From the NCBI GenBank assembly GCA_965220875.1, contig OZ244849.1, positions 1,054,001-1,118,000 on the forward strand: a stretch of 64,000 nucleotides of DNA. Reading direction: 5' to 3'. The notes beneath the pieces are model-generated. The model did no database searches. It was not told the origin of the DNA and was given only the letters and a program-made list of their open reading frames with translations. Below, one piece after another: positions 1 through 8,675 of the stretch (the stretch's first letter is position 1; each line of letters begins with the position of its first letter). This DNA is from WTFY01 sp965220875. Its GTDB lineage: Bacteria > Pseudomonadota > Gammaproteobacteria > UBA4575. The position numbers and the translations under genes are program-made.

Positions 1-187
1 GCACGAATAGGCTCTCTCGGGACCCGTGCATGCATGCTGGAATACCCCCGACCTGAAGTCACACGGCCATGGCGGACGCACAATGAAATACTTGGCCTTC
101 CCCCTACGTCCTGGCAAACCCCGGTCTCTTCGCCGCGGGCGATGCATCAGATGGAGATTCTGATGCCAGCGCGTCGACCGCGTCCTC

Positions 188-1462
188 CTAGCTGGCCTTG
201 GCCAGAGCCTGATCGATATCTTCCAGAATGTCGTCTATATGCTCTATCCCGATGGAAAGGCGGACCAGGTCGTCACTCACGCCAGCGACTGCCTGTTCTT
301 CCTTGCTCAATTGCCGGTGAGTGGTCGTGGCAGGATGACAGGCCAGTGATTTTGCATCACCAATGTTTACCAGCCTGACGACCAGATTCAGCGAGTCGAT
401 AAACTTTACTCCGGCTTCGAGTCCACCCTTGATTCCAAAACTCAGGATTCCGGAAGCATGCCCCCTGCAGTATTTCTGTACGAGCTGGTGATCCTCATGC
501 GAGGGTAACCCCGCATAGTTGACCCAGGTCACACAGGAGTGTTCCTGCAAGTGTTCGGCTACGGCAAGCGCATTCTCACAGTGGCGGTCCATGCGGACGG
601 GCAGGCTTTCTATGCCTTGAAGTATCAAAAAACTGTTCAGGGGTGAAATTGCAGGACCCATGTTGCGAAGCTGGACAACCCGCACGCGGCCGATATAGGC
701 CGCGTCTCCCAGTGCCTCGGTATAGACCACTCCATGATAGGAAGGGTCTGGTTCACTGAGCATCGGAAAGCGCTGCTCGTATTTCTTCCATGGGAATTTC
801 CCCGAGTCGACGATAATGCCCCCGATTGACGTGCCATGACCAGTCATGTACTTGGTCAATGAGTGGATGACGATGTCAGCCCCGAACTCGAATGGCCTGC
901 ATAAGTAGGGTGTTGGCACCGTGTTATCGACCATGACCGGCACGCCGATCGCATGGGCAGCCTCTACTGTTTTTTCCAGGTCTATGATGTTGCCCGCCGG
1001 ATTACCCAGAGATTCGCAGAAAACGAGTTTCGTATTTTCGTCCATGGCTGCAGAGATGGCACTGATATCCCGATAATCCACGAACCGGACTTCAATTCCC
1101 ATTTTGGGCAAGGTGTGGGCGAACAGGTTGTAGGTGCCTCCGTATAAAGTCGTGACCGAAACGATATTGTCACCTTGCTCGGCAATCGCAAAAATAGCAT
1201 GAGAGATGGCAGCCATGCCTGATGAAACGGCCAGCGCACCCACGCCTCCCTCCATGGCGGCAACACGCTGCTCGAGAACAGCAGTCGTCGGATTCATGAT
1301 TCGTGTGTAAATGTTGCCTTCGACTTTCAAGTCGAACAGGTCTGCACCATGCTGTGTATCATCGAATGCATAGGAGGTGGTTTGAAAGATTGGCACGGCA
1401 ACCGCTTTGGTCGTAGGGTCCGGCGAATAACCACTGTGTATCGCGAGTGTCTCGATTTTCAT
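188..1462 (-). CDS. metY: O-acetylhomoserine sulfhydrylase (aminocarboxypropyltransferase)
   Basis: A 424-residue PLP enzyme of the Cys/Met metabolism family. It should make homocysteine (or methionine) from O-acetylhomoserine and sulfide or methanethiol in the cytosol. The opening MKIETLAIHSGY, the substrate-binding segment IYTRIMNPT, the glycine-rich SSGMAAISHAI stretch and the PLP-lysine segment HSLTKYMTGHGTSIGG (Lys near residue 205) are typical of the MetY branch, which is longer than the roughly 390-residue MetB/MetC enzymes. The ATG follows an AGGA-type ribosome site. It appears monocistronic, with a 225-bp gap behind its start. Cystathionine gamma-synthase is less likely because of length and N-terminus. 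Confidence 0.93.
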   Translation of the reverse strand: MKIETLAIHSGYSPDPTTKAVAVPIFQTTSYAFDDTQHGADLFDLKVEGNIYTRIMNPTTAVLEQRVAAMEGGVGALAVSSGMAAISHAIFAIAEQGDNIVSVTTLYGGTYNLFAHTLPKMGIEVRFVDYRDISAISAAMDENTKLVFCESLGNPAGNIIDLEKTVEAAHAIGVPVMVDNTVPTPYLCRPFEFGADIVIHSLTKYMTGHGTSIGGIIVDSGKFPWKKYEQRFPMLSEPDPSYHGVVYTEALGDAAYIGRVRVVQLRNMGPAISPLNSFLILQGIESLPVRMDRHCENALAVAEHLQEHSCVTWVNYAGLPSHEDHQLVQKYCRGHASGILSFGIKGGLEAGVKFIDSLNLVVRLVNIGDAKSLACHPATTTHRQLSKEEQAVAGVSDDLVRLSIGIEHIDDILEDIDQALAKAS

Positions 1463-1687
1463 GAAGTTTTTTCCTTACGATTTAAAAATTCCAAGATACG
1501 CTGTGACCTGGAGAGGTGGCAGGCTCATAAACCTGGAAATGATCCTGAAGTGTTTGTCAACAGATTTCCTCTCAAAAGCGTTAAACCCCTGCATGTGCGG
1601 CACACCAGACATGACAGATACTGTTTATCCCGCTTACTGTGGCAGGCTAGGGTCCAGTATGGAAACAGGCACGACTACTTTCCCCGA

Positions 1688-1933
1688 TCAGTTTGCGGTT
1701 TGCTGCTTCCATTCCGATGGGGTGAAGGTCTTTATACTCAGTGCATGCAGTGCACCGCTGGCAATTTGGGGCTTGACAGCTGAGTAAACCAGTTGGTGCC
1801 CCTTTACCATGCTGATCCCATCGAAGCACTGGCTGATCACAGTCGCTTCGAACTTGCCTTCGTCACCCGTGACGAACACCTCGGAGTCAGGCACACCATT
1901 TTCGATCAGAGTCTTGATATCTTCCGGGAGCAT
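1688..1933 (-). CDS. BolA/IbaG-family protein
   Basis: An 81-residue protein of the BolA superfamily, closest in length and sequence to the short IbaG/YrbA branch. The segments TLIENGVPDSEVFVTGDEGKFEATVIS, split here by strand and loop, and the FDGISMVKGHQLVYSAV region match the class II KH-like BolA fold; the histidine of KGHQ is the usual ligand position for Fe-S binding with monothiol glutaredoxins. A CGFS glutaredoxin (grxD) is encoded at 53.4 kb and is the expected partner. It stands alone between metY and rnd. The exact paralogue (BolA versus IbaG) is an inference from length. Confidence 0.85.
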   Translation of the reverse strand: MLPEDIKTLIENGVPDSEVFVTGDEGKFEATVISQCFDGISMVKGHQLVYSAVKPQIASGALHALSIKTFTPSEWKQQTAN

Positions 1934-2029
1934 AACCGTACCGGGTCGTTGGGCCAGTCAACCGATTGGCTTATTTGCTTGGTCTGTACGTTGTGCGTGG
2001 ATTATAACCGGTAATGTCTCCAGTTTTCA

Positions 2030-3133
2030 TTATTCTTCACCCAAAATTTGCTCGAGTTCTTTCCCGATCAGGTTGTGCCGCCAGCCCAGTACTGCATGAG
2101 GCGCCTCCAGCCCATTGATCAGTTTTACCAGCAGGGCCCGGCTGGCCAGGAAATCAGGCTGGACATGCAGCTGTTTTGCGCGTTCTTGGACAAACTGGCT
2201 TGCCAGCTTGAGGTTCTTGCGCTGGCTGCGGGAGAGCACTAGATGCTGAAGCGATAATGGCCAGTCTTTCTCGGGTGTTTGCCGAGCCGCCGCAACGCAA
2301 CCGAGCAACGAATGCGCATACCTGTCCTTCTGTTTGCGAGTCAGTGTTTCGATTTCCATGAGAGATGAAACACTTGCAGGCTGTTTGACCGCCAGTTCAC
2401 ACAGGGCTTCATCGCGCATGATCCATTGTCTTGGCCTGTCCCGTGTCATGGCCGTTCTGTCACGCCAGGATGCAAGTGCCTTGAGCACGACCAGTTGTAC
2501 AGGCAGCAGCTTTCGGGCCCCTTTTACCGATTTCCATGAATTGTCCGGATCAGGCTTGTATTGCCTGTCGTGACACAAACGCTGGCATTCATTATCTACC
2601 CAGTGGGTTCGATCCTTTTCAGCAAGCTCCAGTCTGAGGGACTTGTATATCGGTGACAGGTACCGCACATCGTTGGCCGCATAGCGAATCGCTCGGTCAG
2701 GTAAAGGCCTTCTGGTCCAGATCTTGCGCGACAGGGACTTGTCCAGCTGTACACCGCACATCTTGAGGACCAGGTAGGCATAGCTCACCTGATGGCCATA
2801 CCCTAGTGCGCTGGCAGCGATCTGTGTGTCGAAAACAGGAGCCGGAACCGTGTTGCTGAGCAGATAAAGAATTTCCAGATCCTGGCGAGCAGCGTGAAAG
2901 ACCTTTGTCAGGGCTTTCGACCCAAGGAGTTCATACAGTGCCGAAAGATCATCGAGGGCTAATGCGTCAATACAAGCAATCCGGATTTGCGTGGCCACTT
3001 GGACCAAGCAGAGTTTCGGGTAGAATGAGTCCTCCCGCATGAATTCTGTGTCGACGGACAACCACTCCTGGGTGGCTGCATGCACACAAAAAGCCTTCAA
3101 TTTTGCGGGTTCACTTATAATCTCGATTTCCAT
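2030..3133 (-). CDS. rnd: Ribonuclease D
   Basis: 3'-to-5' exoribonuclease of the DEDDy family that trims tRNA and other stable RNA precursors. The exonuclease domain shows DTEFMRED (motif ExoI), FHAARQDLEILY (ExoII) and YAANDVRYL (ExoIII), followed by HRDC-type regions to about 367 residues, the normal length. A TTG nine bases upstream is possible, but the ATG at 3133 (MEIEIISEP) fits the family start. That ATG and the ATG of the divergent ChaN-like gene share a CATG at 3131-3134, so each promoter must lie inside the neighbouring gene or transcripts overlap. Confidence 0.92.
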   Translation of the reverse strand: MEIEIISEPAKLKAFCVHAATQEWLSVDTEFMREDSFYPKLCLVQVATQIRIACIDALALDDLSALYELLGSKALTKVFHAARQDLEILYLLSNTVPAPVFDTQIAASALGYGHQVSYAYLVLKMCGVQLDKSLSRKIWTRRPLPDRAIRYAANDVRYLSPIYKSLRLELAEKDRTHWVDNECQRLCHDRQYKPDPDNSWKSVKGARKLLPVQLVVLKALASWRDRTAMTRDRPRQWIMRDEALCELAVKQPASVSSLMEIETLTRKQKDRYAHSLLGCVAAARQTPEKDWPLSLQHLVLSRSQRKNLKLASQFVQERAKQLHVQPDFLASRALLVKLINGLEAPHAVLGWRHNLIGKELEQILGEE

Positions 3134-4112
3134 GACAGGCAATTTGATAACAGCTCGTATTTCAAGATTTCATGCACTGGCATGGACGCTGCTGGCATGC
3201 GGTCTTGGATTGCTTCAGGATCCCGCTGCCGCTCGCAACTGGCAAGCACCTTTTCATCAGGGTCATGTGCTGACCGGAAAAATCTGGGATACAGGACAGA
3301 GTGCCTGGATTTCTACAGAACAATTGTTTGCCGAGTTGTTGCAGCATGAGTACATTTTGTTGGGGGAGGTGCATGATAACCCGGATCATCACCTGCTGCA
3401 GGCGGAAGTCCTTGACCGGCTTGTTCAGGCCGGGGAAAGGCCTGTGGTAGTGATGGAGATGTTGGCACAGGGGACATGGCAGGACCAGCCGGCTTACTGG
3501 AGCGATCTCGGATCATTGCAGCAAGCGGTTAAGGCACGAAATGCGGGTTGGCCTTGGAAGCTGTATGCACCTGTGTTGCGCGCGGTTGTACGTCACGGTC
3601 TTGAGCTGGTTGCGGGTAATATTGAAAGCGAAGCCCTGCATGCAGCGTCAGAAAAAGCAGGGATCAACTGGGCCCGGGAAATTGCCATACGATCCGGAAT
3701 TCCGGCTCATAGCTTGCAACAGCTGGAAGATGATATCGCCGAATCGCATTGTGGCTATGCCCATTCAGGGCATGTCCAGTTTATGGCAGGTGCTCAACTG
3801 CACAGGGACCGTGTCATTACGCAGGCACTGGCAAACAGTCTGCCGCCGGTTGTGCTCCTTGCAGGAAAGGGACATGTACGGAAGGACTATGCGGTCCCCA
3901 TGCATTTGCGCAATATATACCGTCGCGCGTCCTATCTGTCAGTGGCACTGACTCCTGTAAAACCGGAGGCACTCCGTCCTGAAGACTACCTGAGAGGTGT
4001 TCAGGATGCATTCGATATCCTGTATTTCACACCCAGCCACACCGATCAGAATCCGTGCATAGAGTTTGAGGCACAGTTGAAAAGGCTCAGGCAAAGGGAA
4101 GCGTCCGAGTGA
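3132..4112 (+). CDS. ChaN-like haem-binding (DUF399) exported protein
   Basis: A 326-residue protein of the ChaN/DUF399 family, whose Campylobacter member binds haem and is linked to iron uptake. The family signature ILLGEVHDNPDHH lies near residue 75, followed by VVMEML and later SHCGYAHSGHVQFMAGAQLHRDRV. The N-terminus (arginine and histidine, then LAWTLLACGLGLL, then AAA-R) reads as a secretion signal ending near residue 34; the cysteine is not in a clear lipobox. The open frame extends upstream into rnd, but ATG 3132 gives the proper signal-peptide start. The function is inferred from family only. Confidence 0.8.
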   Translation: MTGNLITARISRFHALAWTLLACGLGLLQDPAAARNWQAPFHQGHVLTGKIWDTGQSAWISTEQLFAELLQHEYILLGEVHDNPDHHLLQAEVLDRLVQAGERPVVVMEMLAQGTWQDQPAYWSDLGSLQQAVKARNAGWPWKLYAPVLRAVVRHGLELVAGNIESEALHAASEKAGINWAREIAIRSGIPAHSLQQLEDDIAESHCGYAHSGHVQFMAGAQLHRDRVITQALANSLPPVVLLAGKGHVRKDYAVPMHLRNIYRRASYLSVALTPVKPEALRPEDYLRGVQDAFDILYFTPSHTDQNPCIEFEAQLKRLRQREASE

Positions 4113-4164
4113 TCGCTTCCAGCAAGATTCAGGCCTGGAGCAAACCGTCCTTTGGGAGAACGGT

Positions 4165-4644
4165 TCAGCATTTCCTTTGTAGCGCGCGCAAGGTCCAGTA
4201 GACTCCTGGCCAGACTACCATGCTGGAAAGTATGGGTGCCCAGTACATCCACGTTCCGTATCCCTCACCCAAAACACCCAGAATCCAGAATGAAATACCC
4301 ATGTAGGGCAACAGGACGATTCCAACGAATATGGCCTGTTGATACAGAGGGTATTCCTGAGCCTGCATGTGATACCGAATGGTCAGATAGGCGGTCACTG
4401 CAAACCCGAGAGCATGCTGTCCCAGCAGGGTGCCATGAATGACGTCTACGCAAAGACCCAGTATCCAGGCAATCGCGATGCCAACATTTTTCGGCAGGGT
4501 CATGTTCCAGAAAATGAGCGTTAAGGCAAGCCACTCGGGGCGCCAGAGACGCACCGATTCTGGAAGCGGGATCAGCATGAGTACCATGGCGGCTATAAAC
4601 GTGATACCAATGATGACAGGACCTGGAGTCTGCATCTTGTTCAC
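4165..4644 (-). CDS. mreD: Rod shape-determining protein MreD
   Basis: A 159-residue inner-membrane protein of the elongasome, with about five hydrophobic segments (for example VIIGITFIAAMVLMLIPL near the start). It matches MreD in size, hydropathy and position as the third gene of mreBCD. Features such as RPEWLALTLIFWNM and GLCVDVIHGTLLGQHAL are characteristic of the family. Its ATG overlaps the mreC stop (ATGA), so translation is probably coupled. It is convergent with the ChaN-like gene, 52 bp away. Confidence 0.93.
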   Translation of the reverse strand: MNKMQTPGPVIIGITFIAAMVLMLIPLPESVRLWRPEWLALTLIFWNMTLPKNVGIAIAWILGLCVDVIHGTLLGQHALGFAVTAYLTIRYHMQAQEYPLYQQAIFVGIVLLPYMGISFWILGVLGEGYGTWMYWAPILSSMVVWPGVYWTLRALQRKC

Positions 4645-5507
4645 TGGGCGCCTGTCTGGTTTTCTGCACCACTGTCGGGAAGCTGGTTGTCGGTCAGTAC
4701 GAGCAGGATTTCCTGGATCGCGTTAAGATCCATCAGGGGTTTGGCCTCAACGCTTAAAAAGGCCTCACCAGGTATTGGACTGATTTTCGTGATTTGCGCC
4801 ACTGGGTAATCGGGTGGATAGCGTCCGTCCAGGCCAGATGTTGTGATCAGGTCACCGATCGCTATGTCTGTAGTGCTTACAACATGCTGCAGATCGAGCT
4901 TGTCAGCGTTTCCGGTACCCACGACCAGACTCCGGTGGCCGCTGCGGGCCACAACGCCAAGCAAGGCATGATTAGGGTCTGAAATCAAAATGGCCACAGA
5001 ATGCACCAGACTTACCTTGTCTACCTGGCCAATGATGCCTTTTGGTCCGAGCAGCGGTTGCCCTTCATACACACCGTCTCGTGTGCCCTTGTTGAGGACA
5101 ACACGATGGCGGAACGGGTCCAGGTCCACGGAAATCAGTTCTGCAATCAGGACCTGTTCTTTCTTCAGTGTCTTGGTGGAGGCGAGAAGCTTCCGCAGCC
5201 GGCTGTTTTCATATTCCAGGACGGTGAGTCTTTGCAGTTTCTGCTCGAGAAGAACTTGCTTTGCATGCAACCTTGAATTTTCCTGCAGCAACTCTTGCCG
5301 GGAGGAAAAGATCTCTGTGCCCAGGCTGTACATCCTTGAAGGCAGTCCTGCCAGATATTCCATGGGGTATATCACTACACCTATTCCCGAACGTAGGACG
5401 CCTAGGCGATTGTAATGATAATCAGTGATCATCAGGCCGATGGATAACATGGCCAGGAGAATCAACTTTACAGCAGGGGCGGAATCAAGGATGAACAGGG
5501 GTTTGAT
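4641..5507 (-). CDS. mreC: Rod shape-determining protein MreC (apparent ATC start)
   Basis: Periplasmic scaffold protein of the elongasome: one N-terminal membrane helix, a coiled coil (SSRQELLQENSRLHAKQ onward), then the beta-domain region with GTRDGVYEGQPLLG and VVARSGHR. The first canonical starts in frame (TTG at 5465, ATG at 5450) would cut away the conserved cytoplasmic N-terminus. Upstream in the same frame the codons read KPLFILDSAPAVKL, matching the usual MreC opening MKPLF, and the codon before K is ATC (5505-5507). A strong GAGGAGG ribosome site sits seven bases before it, and a TGA lies just beyond. I therefore place the start at ATC 5507 (288 residues). Confidence 0.9.
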   Translation of the reverse strand: MKPLFILDSAPAVKLILLAMLSIGLMITDYHYNRLGVLRSGIGVVIYPMEYLAGLPSRMYSLGTEIFSSRQELLQENSRLHAKQVLLEQKLQRLTVLEYENSRLRKLLASTKTLKKEQVLIAELISVDLDPFRHRVVLNKGTRDGVYEGQPLLGPKGIIGQVDKVSLVHSVAILISDPNHALLGVVARSGHRSLVVGTGNADKLDLQHVVSTTDIAIGDLITTSGLDGRYPPDYPVAQITKISPIPGEAFLSVEAKPLMDLNAIQEILLVLTDNQLPDSGAENQTGAQ

Positions 5508-5578
5508 AGCTTGCCCTCCTCAGTGGTGAGTTCGTACAATCCACAGGCTGATCCAGAAAACCACTCTGAGCGTCTGTA

Positions 5579-6622
5579 CTAATCGTTGGCTAGCAGCTCG
5601 GCACCTACGTCATTCAACATTTCAAGGACTCGTCCACCACCTCTTGCAACCGAGGTAAGCGGGTCGTCTGCTACCACCACTGGTATACCGGTTTCTTCAG
5701 TGATCAGTCGGTCGAGGTCTCGCAGCAAGGCTCCACCACCCGTCAAGACAATTCCTCGCTCCGCCACATCTGCTCCGAGTTCCGGCGGGGTTTGTTCCAG
5801 TGCAGTTCTCACGGCACTTATAATGCCGTGCAGAGGATCCTGCAGCGCTTCGAGGATTTCATTGCTGTTTACGGAAAAGCTCTTGGGTATGCCTTCTGAA
5901 AGGTTTCTGCCTTTAACCTCAAGTTCCTGCATTTCCTTTCCTGGATAAGCCGAGCCAATTTCATGCTTGATCCGCTCTGCCGTGGATTCTCCGATCAGAA
6001 CCCCATAATTTCGGCGAATGTAGTTGATGATAGATTCATTGAGCTTGTCTCCGCCTATTCTGACGGATGAGGAATACACAATACCGTTCAAGGACAGAAC
6101 GGCCACTTCAGAAGTTCCGCCCCCTATGTCCAGCACCATTGAGCCACATGCTTCCTTGATGGGAAGATCGGCGCCCAGTGCCGCAGCTAGCGGCTCTTCA
6201 ATCAGGTAGGTCTTGAGTGCCCCGGCGCTTTGGGCAGATTCGCGAATCGCACGACGTTCAACTTGTGTGGCACCGCAAGGTACGCATACCAAGACTTTCG
6301 GGCTGGGCTTGAACAGACGGCTTTTATGCACCTTGCGGATGAAATGCTGCAGCATTTTTTCCGTAGTGGTGAAATCTGCGATCACACCGTCTTTCAGCGG
6401 ACGAATGACTTCAATGTTGGAAGGTGTGCGACCTAACATGCCCTTGGCTGCTGCACCGACTGCCTCAATGGTGCGGGGTCCTCCGTCAGGATTGTTGCGA
6501 ATCGCCACCACGGACGGTTCGTTGAGCACGATCCCCTTGCTGCGCATGTAGATCAGTGTGTTGGCTGTACCTAAATCAATAGACAGGTCTTTGGAGAAGA
6601 CACTCAGGATGCGCTTTAACAT
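5579..6622 (-). CDS. mreB: Rod shape-determining protein MreB
   Basis: Bacterial actin that organises lateral wall synthesis. The 347 residues carry the actin-ATPase motifs: DLSIDLGTANTLIY (phosphate 1), VLDIGGGTSEVAVLS (phosphate 2) and GIVLTGGGALLRDLD (adenosine). The start MLKRILSVFSKDLSIDLG is that of proteobacterial MreB. It is the first gene of mreB-mreC-mreD, with a 71-bp gap before mreC and a 240-bp divergent region shared with gatC. Confidence 0.97.
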   Translation of the reverse strand: MLKRILSVFSKDLSIDLGTANTLIYMRSKGIVLNEPSVVAIRNNPDGGPRTIEAVGAAAKGMLGRTPSNIEVIRPLKDGVIADFTTTEKMLQHFIRKVHKSRLFKPSPKVLVCVPCGATQVERRAIRESAQSAGALKTYLIEEPLAAALGADLPIKEACGSMVLDIGGGTSEVAVLSLNGIVYSSSVRIGGDKLNESIINYIRRNYGVLIGESTAERIKHEIGSAYPGKEMQELEVKGRNLSEGIPKSFSVNSNEILEALQDPLHGIISAVRTALEQTPPELGADVAERGIVLTGGGALLRDLDRLITEETGIPVVVADDPLTSVARGGGRVLEMLNDVGAELLAND

Positions 6623-6663
6623 AGGTGAATGAGCAGTTTGATGCCTAATTGGGATGAAGGGCT

Positions 6664-6692
6664 ACTCTATCAGCGGCAAAATTTTTGAGCAA
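6664..6692 (-). promoter_or_regulatory. Candidate sigma-70 promoter of mreBCD
   Basis: On the minus strand TTGCTC (6692-6687) and TAGAGT (6669-6664) are separated by 17 bases and lie about 40 bases before the mreB start. Matches to consensus are 3/6 and 4/6, so this is a weak prediction supported mainly by spacing and position. Confidence 0.35.
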
Positions 6693-6867
6693 GCTCATAT
6701 TGATATATGGTAATTTGTTTTGAGCAGCGCACCGCATGCCCACACTTGTCGGAATCGGGTGTTGCCACATCTGGCCGCATCGGAATGGGCTGGTTTCAAC
6801 TTTCAGCATGAAGTCGAACGGCCATGCGGTCACATGGCAAGTTCATCGTATGGGATAGGGATTGGCG

Positions 6868-7155
6868 ATGTCCATATCACTTGAGGAAATTCAGAAAATC
6901 AGCCTGCTGGCCAGGCTGCATGTGAGTGCGGAAGAAGCCGGGCAATATGCCGCGGACCTGCCCAGGATTCTGGCCTGGGTACAACAGATGAACAAGGTGG
7001 ATACACGGGGCATAGAACCCATGGCGCACCCTATGGATGCTAGCCAGCGTTTGCGCGAAGACACGGTCACGGAAACGGACCAGCGCAGCAGGTTCCAGTC
7101 TGTTGCACCCAGCACTGAAAAGGGCCTCTACCTAGTTCCCAAGGTAATCGAGTAG
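6868..7155 (+). CDS. gatC: Asp/Glu-tRNA amidotransferase subunit C
   Basis: Small stabilising subunit of the GatCAB amidotransferase, which converts Glu-tRNA-Gln and/or Asp-tRNA-Asn to the amide forms. The 95 residues show the family helices ISLEEIQKISLLARLHV and the conserved RLREDTVTE segment near the end. An upstream TTG at 6862 is in frame, but ATG 6868 after GGGAT is the better start. It is first in gatC-gatA-gatB. Confidence 0.94.
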   Translation: MSISLEEIQKISLLARLHVSAEEAGQYAADLPRILAWVQQMNKVDTRGIEPMAHPMDASQRLREDTVTETDQRSRFQSVAPSTEKGLYLVPKVIE

Positions 7156-7210
7156 CGGTTGCGGGCAGGTCTTTCCAGAACCCTGACATTTCAGGTTGCA
7201 CATTTTTTCT

Positions 7211-8662
7211 ATGGAAGAACTTTCTGTTCAACAGCTTGCGCAGGGATTGGCCCACCGGCAGTTCTCCAGTGTCGAACTCACCCGGCATTTCCTGGCCCGG
7301 ATGCAGGCACACAGGCATCTGAATGCCTTTGTCACGGAGATGGGCGAGCATGCAGTGAGGCAGGCCAGGCTCGCTGACCAGCGAATCAGGAGAGGGGATC
7401 ATGGGCCTTTGACCGGAATCCCGCTTGCGCACAAGGACATATTTTGCATGCAAGATGGGAAGACAACGTGTGGGTCCAAAATGCTCGATAACTTCATTGC
7501 ACCCTATGATGCAACGGTAGTGCAAAAGCTGGAGCAGGCAGGATGTGTCGTGCTGGGGAAGACCAATATGGATGAATTCGCGATGGGATCCTCCAGTGAA
7601 AACAGTTTTTACGGGCCGGTTAGGAACCCGTGGAATTCGGATTGTGTCCCCGGCGGTTCTTCGGGAGGATCTGCCGTTGCCGTAGCGGCCCGTATGGCAC
7701 CTTTGGCAACCGGGACAGATACGGGCGGCTCGATCAGGCAGCCGGCCGCATTTTGTGGAATAACAGGCCTTAAGCCAACCTACGGCCGCGTATCGCGCTA
7801 TGGCATGGTCGCCTATGCCTCGAGCCTGGACCAGGCTGGTCCCTTTGGCAAGTCTGCGCTGGACTGTGCCTATCTTCTGCAGGCAATGTCCGGTTTTGAT
7901 GACAGGGACTCAACCTGCATGGACGAGCCAGTGCCCGTATACACCCGGGAACTGGATCGGTCGCTGAGGGGAAAGGTGGTCGGCATTCCTGATGAATATT
8001 TCAGCGCAGGTTTGGATCCCGAGGTAAGAGTACTCGTGGAGCGTGCGATCGCCTGGGCCGAGAAGGAGGGCTGCATTATCGAGAATATCCACCTGCCGAA
8101 CACGGACCTTGCAATTCCTGCATACTACGTAATTGCCATGGCGGAATGTTCTTCTAACCTTTCCCGTTATGACGGAGTCCGGTTCGGATACCGTTGCCAG
8201 GAACCGAAGGATCTGCATGACTTGTACCATCGCAGTCGCAGCGAGGCTTTTGGAGCAGAAGTCAAGCGACGAATCATGATCGGAACCTACGCGCTTTCTA
8301 CAGGGTATTACGATGCCTATTACCGCAAGGCACAGCAGATTCGCCGCCTCATCAGTGAGGACTTCAGCAAGGCATTCCACGATGTGGATTATATTCTGGG
8401 TCCAACTACACCAGAACCGGCCTTCAGGATCGGTGAAAAGGTGGATGACCCCGTCACCATGTACCTGTCAGACATCTATACCATCTCAGTGAACCTGGCA
8501 GGAATTCCTGCCGTATCGATCCCTTGCGGCATCCACAATGGGCTTCCAGTTGGCATGCAGCTGATCGGCAATCATTTCGAGGAAGACAAGTTGCTTAACT
8601 TTGCACACCAGTACCAGCAGGCGACTGACTGGCATATGAGGTGTCCTCCGGGCTTCGAATAG
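7211..8662 (+). CDS. gatA: Asp/Glu-tRNA amidotransferase subunit A
   Basis: Amidase subunit that releases ammonia from glutamine for transamidation. The Ser-cisSer-Lys triad of amidase-signature enzymes is visible: Lys75 in GIPLAHKD, the cis-Ser/Ser region in PGGSSGGSA and GTDTGGSIRQPA, about 483 residues in total. The frame is open to a TTG at 7196, but MEELSVQQLAQGL from ATG 7211 fits the family. A gap of 55 bp follows gatC, and gatB starts 13 bp after its stop. Confidence 0.95.
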   Translation: MEELSVQQLAQGLAHRQFSSVELTRHFLARMQAHRHLNAFVTEMGEHAVRQARLADQRIRRGDHGPLTGIPLAHKDIFCMQDGKTTCGSKMLDNFIAPYDATVVQKLEQAGCVVLGKTNMDEFAMGSSSENSFYGPVRNPWNSDCVPGGSSGGSAVAVAARMAPLATGTDTGGSIRQPAAFCGITGLKPTYGRVSRYGMVAYASSLDQAGPFGKSALDCAYLLQAMSGFDDRDSTCMDEPVPVYTRELDRSLRGKVVGIPDEYFSAGLDPEVRVLVERAIAWAEKEGCIIENIHLPNTDLAIPAYYVIAMAECSSNLSRYDGVRFGYRCQEPKDLHDLYHRSRSEAFGAEVKRRIMIGTYALSTGYYDAYYRKAQQIRRLISEDFSKAFHDVDYILGPTTPEPAFRIGEKVDDPVTMYLSDIYTISVNLAGIPAVSIPCGIHNGLPVGMQLIGNHFEEDKLLNFAHQYQQATDWHMRCPPGFE

Positions 8663-8675
8663 TGGAACCAGGATC

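Noticed and set aside
34..378. Plus-strand frame of 114 codons at the window edge
   Set aside because: Overlaps metY on the other strand and has no protein-like pattern; the first 187 bases hold nothing I can support.
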